Shown one piece after another: positions 1-5,260 of a stretch of 5,260 bases of DNA. The first letter of the stretch is position 1; every line of letters starts with the position of its first letter. Below the pieces are notes generated by a model. The model searched no databases and was not told the DNA's origin. It worked only from the letters and a program-made list of their open reading frames with translations. The translations under genes and the position numbers were made by a program. Source of the DNA: Kiritimatiellia bacterium (GTDB lineage Bacteria; Verrucomicrobiota; Kiritimatiellia; JAAZAB01); contig JAGYMT010000162.1 of the NCBI GenBank assembly GCA_018400335.1, positions 1-5,260 of the forward strand, written 5' to 3'.

Positions 1-22
1 GAGGCGTTTTCTCAGACCGGAC

Positions 23-78
23 GCGGTTGGATACCCGGTCACGGAGCCGGTTTTCAGTAACGCCGGCATCCAACACGC
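23..78. repeat. Imperfect inverted repeat downstream of the GH32-like gene
   Basis: The left arm GCG-GTTGGAT-ac-CCGG (23-38) pairs with CCGG-c-ATCCAAC-a-CGC (63-78), giving 14 paired positions with small bulges around a 24-base loop. No T-run follows on either strand, so it does not look like a canonical intrinsic terminator. It may stabilise the mRNA 3' end or be part of a repeat. Confidence 0.4.
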
Positions 79-105
79 TCGAGGTGAAGTCTCGACGTTG
101 AGCGT
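75..105. repeat. Second small inverted repeat just after the GH32-like stop
   Basis: ACGCTC (75-80) is answered by GAGCGT (100-105). A competing inner hairpin is TCGAG (79-83) with CTCGA (91-95) around a seven-base loop. It starts nine bases after the stop codon in the direction of transcription. The left arm overlaps the larger inverted repeat, so the two structures would be mutually exclusive. No T-tract is present. This could be a Rho-independent-like structure without the tail, or chance. Confidence 0.3.
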
Positions 106-113
106 CCAATAGT

Positions 114-1706
114 TCAAAAAAATACCCCCATCCGCCATACATCAAGGGATTTGAGGATCGCGTCCTTGCCTTGTGACCGCAGCGAAATACCCACACTGTC
201 ATCACGGCCTGGATAAACCCGCACCGCCACACATTGCTTGCCGTTAACAAACACTTCGACGACGCTTCGATCAACAAATACTTGCAGATGCAGCGGCTCA
301 TCATTCTCCATGTATATCGGTGCAGTCTCCGGGGCCCGCGACTTTGCTTCGGGCAAGAGCGAAGAATACGAGGTGTCGATCGAAATCAGACTTTCAGAAC
401 GACTGACGTACCCGCGATCCCTGTAGAACATGATACGCGTGCGCTCCTGGGCATCCGGTGAACGCAGAACATTCATCTCGATCATCGGGGAATCTGTAGG
501 CTCGACGACCGCATCGATTTCCAACGCATCACCGCGGATACCATTCAGCACCACCTCCTCATTTGCGGGCAGCAGCATCCTGTCGATGCGATGATGATCA
601 CCCCGCAACGATTCAATGTTGCCCGTTGGTTCCATGCGCAACGGATGTTCCGGTGTCGTTGAATCCAGCGTCAACCGACGAGGAAGGCTCATAAGTTCAT
701 GACCCCCTCCCAGTGACACATACGAATTGATGTTGAACATCGCGATCAATCCGCCTTGCCCGTCCGGCACCGCCATAGGCGCGTGAATGCCGCCCGGTCC
801 CCAGGGGCCGAAGGTGAGTTTGGCTCCGTCGGTAACCACGAACTTCTGACGCTCCGTGTCATAATCGCCCAGGAGATACTGGCTGCCGCTCATATGGCTG
901 AAGAACAGCATGATGTATTTCTCGCCGATGGGCCAAAAGTTTGGGCACGCTCCGTCATCGCCCACCATCGTGTGAAAATCGTTTTCCACAAACTCGTGCA
1001 GACATTCCCAGTGAATCAAGTCCATTGACCGAAAGAGCACGTGAGTACGCCGGTGCCGCCGCTGTCCCCGTCCCCTGGCGCCGTGGCCCGAGATCGAGTA
1101 GTACGTCGTGCCGGATTTCCAGATATTCGGATCGTAGACGCAGTTGAACGCCGGGGGCTCGGTGCGGGAATGATTCGGAATAACTGCCGTGTCTGTCAGC
1201 TTCTCCCAGTTCAGCAACAACGGATCGCTTGAAACCGCAACCATGTTACCAAGACCTCTGCCATGGTACATCGCGATGACGCGATTCCCTTCCACCAATG
1301 TGCCGCCCGAATAACAGGAATTTTCCGGCCCGGGATAGATAGCATACGGGAGGTCTCTCCAGTGAACCAGATCGTCGCTGACCACATGCCCCCAAGGGCC
1401 CCAGTCCCATCCGGTCTCCGACTCCGGCGGGCGTGCCTGATAGAACAGATGCCAACGCCCCTGCCAAAAACACAATCCATTTGGGTCGTGCAGCTTGCCT
1501 TCGGGGCAGGTGTAGTGATAAGCGGGAAGGTACCGGTTTTCCGCGCGATTTCTACGAGAATCGGCAAACCTCTTGAGCAATGGGTTCTGCTCAAGTTGTT
1601 TCTCCTGTTCAGCATCAGTGTCCGGGAAAGTGAATTTGGGGGCGGTAATCAACTTCTCCGTAGTGAGGCTTTGCTGCATCGGTAACGCCGCTGGAGCGCT
1701 ATTCAT
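114..1706 (-). CDS. Glycoside hydrolase family 32-like protein with altered catalytic motifs
   Basis: The 530-residue product has the GH32 layout: an N-terminal five-bladed propeller followed by a C-terminal beta-sandwich. Visible blocks are HDPNG at residues 73-77 (the WMNDPNG block, with D74 as the expected nucleophile) followed by FYQ; WGHVVSDDLVHW at 105-116, typical of the family; YSGGTLVEG at 132-140; YDP at 191-193 where the family has RDP; GACPNFWPIG at 252-261 where it has the EC acid/base motif; and LQVFVDRSVVEVFVNG at 474-489 in the sandwich. GH32 enzymes cleave fructosyl bonds (sucrose, fructans). Because two of the three catalytic motifs are changed, I do not assign invertase or levanase activity; the substrate is unknown. 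An Arg-rich stretch at 207-221 may be a surface loop. No signal peptide is visible, so it is probably cytoplasmic. The ATG overlaps the stop of the upstream sialidase-like gene by four bases and has a GGAGG site eight bases upstream, which fixes the start. The fold assignment is firm; the function is not. Confidence 0.93.
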   Translation of the reverse strand: MNSAPAALPMQQSLTTEKLITAPKFTFPDTDAEQEKQLEQNPLLKRFADSRRNRAENRYLPAYHYTCPEGKLHDPNGLCFWQGRWHLFYQARPPESETGWDWGPWGHVVSDDLVHWRDLPYAIYPGPENSCYSGGTLVEGNRVIAMYHGRGLGNMVAVSSDPLLLNWEKLTDTAVIPNHSRTEPPAFNCVYDPNIWKSGTTYYSISGHGARGRGQRRHRRTHVLFRSMDLIHWECLHEFVENDFHTMVGDDGACPNFWPIGEKYIMLFFSHMSGSQYLLGDYDTERQKFVVTDGAKLTFGPWGPGGIHAPMAVPDGQGGLIAMFNINSYVSLGGGHELMSLPRRLTLDSTTPEHPLRMEPTGNIESLRGDHHRIDRMLLPANEEVVLNGIRGDALEIDAVVEPTDSPMIEMNVLRSPDAQERTRIMFYRDRGYVSRSESLISIDTSYSSLLPEAKSRAPETAPIYMENDEPLHLQVFVDRSVVEVFVNGKQCVAVRVYPGRDDSVGISLRSQGKDAILKSLDVWRMGVFF

Positions 1707-2887
1707 TTAGAATTCCTCCATGTAACACTGGCCAGACGATTGTCGCACGGAATATCTTTGCCACTACGGTCCCATTCCGGAACCGTAATCCAGGTTTCAT
1801 TCGGTGACACTTCGTTCACATTGAAATTACCGAGAGGGAATCCACGGTTCGCCAAAAGCACGCTTTCGGTTTCACGGACAAGACAGACGCCTTCCGGATC
1901 GATTTGAGCGAGAAACACGGGGGCCCTATGGCGAAATACGTTTTTGTTGTCCTCCGTGATCCGCGTATAGACGAGGAACAGGCCTTCCTTATGACTGACG
2001 AATTTGGTCATGGTCTGATCCATTGGAATCGGATCGCCATTGTCCCAACGCCAGGGCCGTGGTTCCTCCCAGGTCAATCCATCCTTGCTGGTCGTCACAT
2101 GCGAATGGCCGTCCTGGGCGCGAAGCGTCATGTAAAAAACGCCGTTATGTTCAGCCATGCTCGGCTCGACGAACCCACGCGGCTCCGGGTGGGTCACCAG
2201 TTTGCCGACCTCGATCACTTTGACACTATCGCCGTCAAACCGGCAACGCGCGGAGCCACACCATCGGATTGAATTCCATCCATCCAGTTCCTTTATCGTG
2301 GAAAACGGCAGGAGTATATCGCCGTTGGGCAAGTCAACGCGCTGTCCGTACGCCACGCACGGTTTTTCCTCGCCGTCTATTTTGATACGAAACGACTTCC
2401 ATGGCGCAAATGTCCCGGTCGACGGGTCATAGTGAGAATAACTGATCGCGCAGTGTTCAAGGTGGTCTGAAAGCGCCTTGTCGAAATGTCTCAAGACATG
2501 GCCGAATGCGATTACTTTCCCGCTGGACGCGTGAAACTTCCAGTTGAACGTTGGCACGAAGTGAAAGTTCTCCTCATCCACCCTTTCCCGGAGAGCTTCC
2601 GGATAATCTTTCGGTTGCCACGTTTGATGCCAATTCGAAAATTCATCCTGGTTTTCCGGCGCGCGGGTTGCGATAAAGTGCAATGTCCGCTGATGAGAAT
2701 CGCCTCCGCGACGATCAGACTCCGGGAAAAAAAGATGAATGTCTTCGGCTGGATTCCCCGGTATCCCCGGCTTGAAAAGCAGGCTTGGCCCCAGCCACAA
2801 CCCCTTGTGTGATTTTCCCGGAACGAGAACATGCTCCTGTAAGGATTTTATAGAAGCGATCTTTTTCATAATAAATTTATTCCTCAT
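1703..2887 (-). CDS. Sialidase-superfamily (BNR/Asp-box) beta-propeller protein
   Basis: The product has 394 residues, or 388 if translation starts at the internal ATG (M7, 2869). It looks like an exo-alpha-sialidase-type propeller. An EPSMAEHNGVFYMTLRAQDG stretch (241-260) matches the family pattern of 'EPS-x-E... dG... LR-x-x-DG', and an Asp-box-like SKDGLTW follows at 267-273. YGQRVDLPNGDILLPF (180-195) and VYTR (306-309) are further blade-like strands with arginines. Only one clear Asp-box is present. The sialidase arginine triad and the Tyr/Glu pair cannot be assigned by eye, so the substrate is not claimed to be sialic acid; many proteins annotated this way in PVC bacteria act on other or unknown glycans. 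No signal peptide or membrane segment is seen. It is the first gene of a coupled pair with the GH32-like gene. The start is uncertain: the first ATG has only weak upstream purines, while M7 is preceded by GAGGA at a rather long 11-base spacing. The fold call is fairly sure; the reaction is unknown. Confidence 0.85.
   Translation of the reverse strand: MRNKFIMKKIASIKSLQEHVLVPGKSHKGLWLGPSLLFKPGIPGNPAEDIHLFFPESDRRGGDSHQRTLHFIATRAPENQDEFSNWHQTWQPKDYPEALRERVDEENFHFVPTFNWKFHASSGKVIAFGHVLRHFDKALSDHLEHCAISYSHYDPSTGTFAPWKSFRIKIDGEEKPCVAYGQRVDLPNGDILLPFSTIKELDGWNSIRWCGSARCRFDGDSVKVIEVGKLVTHPEPRGFVEPSMAEHNGVFYMTLRAQDGHSHVTTSKDGLTWEEPRPWRWDNGDPIPMDQTMTKFVSHKEGLFLVYTRITEDNKNVFRHRAPVFLAQIDPEGVCLVRETESVLLANRGFPLGNFNVNEVSPNETWITVPEWDRSGKDIPCDNRLASVTWRNSK
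1715..1719 (-). promoter_or_regulatory. Shine-Dalgarno site of the GH32-like gene
   Basis: The minus strand reads GGAGG, eight bases before the ATG at 1706. It lies inside the last codons of the upstream sialidase-like gene. With the ATGA stop/start overlap at 1703-1706 this supports translational coupling and fixes the GH32-like start. Confidence 0.85.
2881..2885 (-). promoter_or_regulatory. Candidate Shine-Dalgarno for an internal start of the sialidase-like gene
   Basis: The minus strand reads GAGGA, separated by 11 bases from the ATG at 2869 (M7 of the longer reading). The spacer, with one flanking base, is the 12-base perfect palindrome AATAAATTTATT at 2870-2881. The longer start at 2887 has no comparable site. 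The spacing is longer than ideal, so the choice between the two starts stays open. Confidence 0.4.
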
Positions 2888-2909
2888 GCCACTGGGCTTC
2901 TTTTTGTGC

Positions 2910-2928
2910 GAACAGCCGAAGCTTGTTC
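2910..2928 (-). other. RNA hairpin with a C(UUCG)G tetraloop in the 5' leader of the sialidase-like gene
   Basis: On the minus-strand RNA the arms are GAAC and AGC, with one bulged A between them, closed by UUCG and answered by GCU and GUUC. C(UUCG)G is a known exceptionally stable tetraloop. It ends 22 bases before the ATG at 2887 and is followed by an A-rich run, not a U-tract, so it is not an intrinsic terminator in that direction. On the plus strand the hairpin is followed only by TTT after a C, a poor terminator. Confidence 0.45.
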
Positions 2929-2945
2929 TTTAACCGTTGCGTTCC

Positions 2946-2973
2946 ATAATGTGACGAAACCAATTGCCGTCAG
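2946..2973 (-). promoter_or_regulatory. Weak sigma70-like promoter candidate for the glycan gene pair
   Basis: The minus strand shows CTGACG (2973-2968), a 16-base spacer, then CATTAT (2951-2946). Each hexamer matches four of six consensus bases. It lies in the AT-richer gap in the right orientation for the sialidase-like gene. A match of this quality can arise by chance. Confidence 0.2.
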
Positions 2974-2983
2974 AAGTGTTGCG

Positions 2984-2994
2984 AATGTAACATT
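2984..2994. repeat. Short perfect dyad AATGT-A-ACATT
   Basis: Two five-base arms flank a single central base, just upstream of the weak promoter candidate. The one-base centre rules out an RNA hairpin of this size but fits a dimeric repressor or activator half-site pair. No regulator gene is visible in the window, so an operator role is only a possibility. Confidence 0.25.
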
Positions 2995-3015
2995 TTGCTT
3001 TTTGATTTCTCCCGT

Positions 3016-5260
3016 TTAGTTTTGTGCTTTATGCCATTGTTCATGTTGCTCCGGTGGTACGAACAGCCCGCCGGTGGTCCAGACAATGTGCGTAGCCTGT
3101 GGTAGGGTTGGCAGAAGATTGCGATCCCGCAGATAGGCGCGTCCGCTCTCCAAGGTGCACAACGGCACCGGTACGCCGCAGCCTGCGGCAGCCGAGGGTT
3201 CGACTTCGATCCCCTCCGTCTCGTACATGTCGAGCAGCAAACGATAGAGCGTTCGGTCCTCGAGGGTGCAGCAGCCATCGAGCAGCGGCACCATGAGCTG
3301 ACCGATGAAGCGCGACGGGGTGGAGACCGCCAGTCCGTCGGCATCGGTTTTCAATCCTAGTCCCAGGCTGTAGACCGAGATGTCCGAGTGCTGTCCGGTC
3401 AGCATGCCGAGGGTCATGCAAGGCGCCTCGACCGGTTCGACAAAGAAACAGTGCGCATTGTCCCCAAACACATGGCGTGCCGCAAAGGTGATGCCACCGG
3501 GGCCTCCGCCCACTCCGCAGGGGAGATAGATGAACAACGGGTGCTCGCGGTCGACTATAATCCCGCCGTCCGCCAGCTGCTGCCTGAGCCTCGGCACGGC
3601 GCAGGCATAGCCGAGAAACAGCTCGACCGAGTTTTCGTCGTCAATGAAATGTTTGTGGGGATGATCAGCCGCCTCGGCGCGCGCTACGACACAGGCCGCA
3701 GTGTAGTCGGTGGCATGTTCGACGACCTTGACCCCGCGCTGGCGCAACCGCTCCTTCTTCCATTCCTTCGCCTCGACCGACATGTGGACGGCGACCCGGA
3801 AGCCAAGGGCGGCGCCGGCGATACCAATGCTCAAGCCTAGGTTGCCGGTGCTGCCGACGCTCAGTTCATAGTCGGCAAACAGCGCCCGTGCGGCGGGCGT
3901 GACCAGTTTGCGGTAATCATCCTGTTCGGAGTCGAGCAAGCCGTTTTCGAGCGCCAGTTTCTCGGTGAAATGCAACACGGCGTAGATGCCGCCGCGGGCT
4001 TTGATCGAACCGGCAACCGGCAGTGCGTGATCGGCCTTGACGAACAACCGCCCGCTGTCGGGCGGCAGGATTCTCTCGGCCAGTTTCGATGCCGGCAGCA
4101 AAGACGACTCGATAATACCTTGCGAACTCCGCAATTCCGGAAACAGGTTTACCAAAAGCGGCGCGAATCGTTGCCAGCGCGCCTCCGCGTCAGCGATATC
4201 CGCAGCCGTGAACGGCAGATCGGGCAGGCCGTTCGCCACGGGCCGCCAACTGGGATTGATCCACACCAGCGGTTCGCGTCGGCGCAACCGGCGCAGGGTG
4301 TCCCCGCCCGCGGCGAGCGTGTCCACAACCCTTGGCAGATCGAAGGGGGTGCCTGCATTCGCAAGCGTCACGTTCCCGGCGGTACGCCAGGCGGCGCATT
4401 CGGCGGCATCGGCGTGTTCGCCCGCGCCATTGCGCAGATGATGGACATGCACCGGTGCGGGGATGGCCGCCGCCAGTTGCGGCAGGTCGTAGTGGTGCAG
4501 AACACCGGGCAGGAAAGCATCCGCCGGCCAGGGGTAGCGTTCGGCGGCGATCAGACTGCGGAACGAGGAGAGTCCGTCGAGCGCGACCACGCCGGCGATG
4601 TCCGCGTCGATAGTGGCCACATGCAGGGCGACCATGGCGCCGAGACCGCTTCCCGTGATGACGATGCGGTCGGGATCGACCTCGGGCCGGGTTCGCAGCC
4701 AGGCGAGAGCAGTCAGGGCGTCGCGGACGCGCATGGCCATGAGCGGATCGCCGAGCGCGGCGGTGGCGTAGGCGGCGTAACGGTCGAGGCTGCCCCAGCC
4801 CGTCATTTCATAAGGATACAGGGCCGGGGCGGTGTCGCCCCAGCCGCGCAAGTCAACGGTCAAAAGATTGAAGACCGGCCGCTCGCGGTCGACAAACCGG
4901 ATGGCCGCAGTCAGAGGCCCTCCACGATACAACAGGCGATGACGGCCGCCGTCGTCCAGGTGGAGAATGGCCGGGGCCGGGGCGCCGCTCCGCGTGGTCA
5001 GCAGGGTTGCCGGCAACTCGATACCCGGCTCCGGACGCAGCATGACCGAACGCCAGTCGTGCATCCAGACCTGGAATGGCGGGCCGACCTCCGCCTCGGG
5101 TACCTCTGCGGGGCCGTTGGCTCCGCTCAGCGTTGCGGCGGCGGTCTGCACGCTTTGAGGAGAACGGTCGCGACTTGCCGCCAGGCGGTCGGCCTCGTCC
5201 ACGGCCAGAGTGCGCATATTGACATCGGTACGCGGGTGGCACCGCAACTCCTCGTATGGT
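3016..5260 (-). CDS. dsdA: Acetyl-xylan-esterase-like domain fused to D-serine ammonia-lyase (5'-partial)
   Basis: Numbering counts the TTG at 5247 as residue 1. Residues about 323-743 form a full D-serine ammonia-lyase (D-serine to pyruvate plus ammonia). They align by eye with Escherichia coli DsdA from 'WINP' onward: GIIES 377-381, GSIKARGG 413-420 with K416 as the PLP Schiff-base lysine, VGSTGNLGLSIGI 464-476, HMSVEAKEWKK 488-498, FIDDENS 534-540, the phosphate-binding loop CGVGGGPGG 577-585, and WTTGG 723-727 near the C-terminus. All PLP motifs are intact. Residues about 60-300 resemble planctomycete-type acetyl-xylan-esterase/alpha-beta-hydrolase proteins: DLRGWGDTAP 132-141, then RIVITGSGLGAMVAL 194-208. 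The GxSxG nucleophile position there is Gly201, so esterase activity is doubtful. The frame stays open to the window edge, giving PYEEL before residue 2. The nominal TTG has a GAGGAG directly abutting it with no spacer, so the real start probably lies outside the window. GC content is clearly higher than in the other two genes. The DsdA half is near certain; the nature of the N-terminal half is likely. Confidence 0.9.
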   Translation of the reverse strand, partial: PYEELRCHPRTDVNMRTLAVDEADRLAASRDRSPQSVQTAAATLSGANGPAEVPEAEVGPPFQVWMHDWRSVMLRPEPGIELPATLLTTRSGAPAPAILHLDDGGRHRLLYRGGPLTAAIRFVDRERPVFNLLTVDLRGWGDTAPALYPYEMTGWGSLDRYAAYATAALGDPLMAMRVRDALTALAWLRTRPEVDPDRIVITGSGLGAMVALHVATIDADIAGVVALDGLSSFRSLIAAERYPWPADAFLPGVLHHYDLPQLAAAIPAPVHVHHLRNGAGEHADAAECAAWRTAGNVTLANAGTPFDLPRVVDTLAAGGDTLRRLRRREPLVWINPSWRPVANGLPDLPFTAADIADAEARWQRFAPLLVNLFPELRSSQGIIESSLLPASKLAERILPPDSGRLFVKADHALPVAGSIKARGGIYAVLHFTEKLALENGLLDSEQDDYRKLVTPAARALFADYELSVGSTGNLGLSIGIAGAALGFRVAVHMSVEAKEWKKERLRQRGVKVVEHATDYTAACVVARAEAADHPHKHFIDDENSVELFLGYACAVPRLRQQLADGGIIVDREHPLFIYLPCGVGGGPGGITFAARHVFGDNAHCFFVEPVEAPCMTLGMLTGQHSDISVYSLGLGLKTDADGLAVSTPSRFIGQLMVPLLDGCCTLEDRTLYRLLLDMYETEGIEVEPSAAAGCGVPVPLCTLESGRAYLRDRNLLPTLPQATHIVWTTGGLFVPPEQHEQWHKAQN

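Larger units (their letters stand above)
2888..3015 (-). other. Intergenic gap between the dsdA fusion and the sialidase-like gene
   Basis: This is the only sizeable non-coding stretch inside the cluster. It is visibly AT-richer than the fusion gene upstream of it. It contains a dyad at 2984-2994, a weak promoter-like pair at 2946-2973 and a UUCG hairpin at 2910-2928. No T-tract terminator follows the fusion gene's stop on the minus strand. Read-through from the fusion gene and a separate promoter for the glycan pair are therefore both possible. Confidence 0.6.

Noticed and set aside
1263..1685. Open frame of 140 codons on the plus strand
   Set aside because: It is antisense to the strongly recognisable N-terminal half of the GH32-like protein, with no recognisable domain of its own.
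114..1706. Assignment as invertase, levanase or sucrose-6-phosphate hydrolase
   Set aside because: The fold fits, but the RDP and EC motifs are changed, so a specific fructosidase name is not justified.
1904..2272. Open frame of 122 codons on the plus strand
   Set aside because: It is antisense to the Asp-box region of the sialidase-like gene, with no domain pattern.
2910..2928. Intrinsic terminator between the fusion gene and the glycan pair
   Set aside because: In the direction of transcription the hairpin is followed by A-rich sequence, not a run of T. It also lies about 90 bases past the fusion gene's stop.
2970..3344. Open frame of 124 codons on the minus strand across the end of the fusion gene
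   Set aside because: It is out of frame within the DsdA C-terminus, and its Ser/Arg/Cys-rich product is typical of a shifted GC-rich gene.
3388..3840. Open frame of 150 codons on the plus strand
   Set aside because: It lies wholly antisense to the DsdA domain, whose motifs are unambiguous. The high GC content makes such long shadow frames common, and its translation resembles no protein I know.
4324..4326. Internal GTG as a separate start for dsdA
   Set aside because: It is well placed in the domain (residue 308), but the only purine run, AAGGG, ends two bases before it, which is too close. No stop codon ends the upstream region, so a fusion is the simpler reading; separate initiation is not excluded.

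Overview
The window holds three genes, all on the minus strand, so transcription runs from high to low coordinates. In transcription order they are: (1) a long reading frame entering from the right edge (5260 to 3016), which joins an acetyl-xylan-esterase-like alpha/beta-hydrolase region to a complete D-serine ammonia-lyase (DsdA-type, PLP-dependent) domain; (2) a sialidase-superfamily beta-propeller protein (2887 to 1703); (3) a glycoside hydrolase family 32-like protein (1706 to 114). Genes 2 and 3 overlap by four bases (ATGA), and gene 3 has a strong Shine-Dalgarno site inside the end of gene 2, so they are almost certainly one translationally coupled unit. No RNA gene, CRISPR array, insertion sequence or phage gene is visible.

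The GH32-like and sialidase-like proteins, and the 'DLRGWGDTAP' style of the hydrolase region, resemble proteins that I remember from Planctomycetes, Verrucomicrobia or Lentisphaerae (PVC group) genomes rich in carbohydrate-active genes. This assignment is inference from protein flavour, not from a marker gene. Base composition changes along the window. Hand-counted 60-base samples give about 65-73% GC in the right-hand gene (3541-3600, 3721-3780, 4681-4740) and about 50-55% in the two left-hand genes (541-600, 2581-2640). They are separated by an AT-richer gap of 128 bases.

Region by region: 1-113 lies downstream of the GH32-like gene and contains two inverted repeats but no gene. 114-2887 is the coupled glycan-type pair. 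2888-3015 is the only real intergenic gap and contains a small AATGT-A-ACATT dyad, a weak promoter-like pair and a hairpin with a C(UUCG)G tetraloop. 3016-5260 is the fusion gene, cut off at its 5' end by the window edge.

The unusual points are the fusion of an esterase-like region to D-serine ammonia-lyase, the loss of the nucleophilic serine in the esterase-like region, and altered catalytic motifs in the GH32-like protein (YDP for RDP, AC for EC). The two left-hand genes plausibly act on the same unidentified sugar substrate in the cytoplasm. The D-serine lyase makes pyruvate and ammonia from D-serine; its link to the other two is only neighbourhood.
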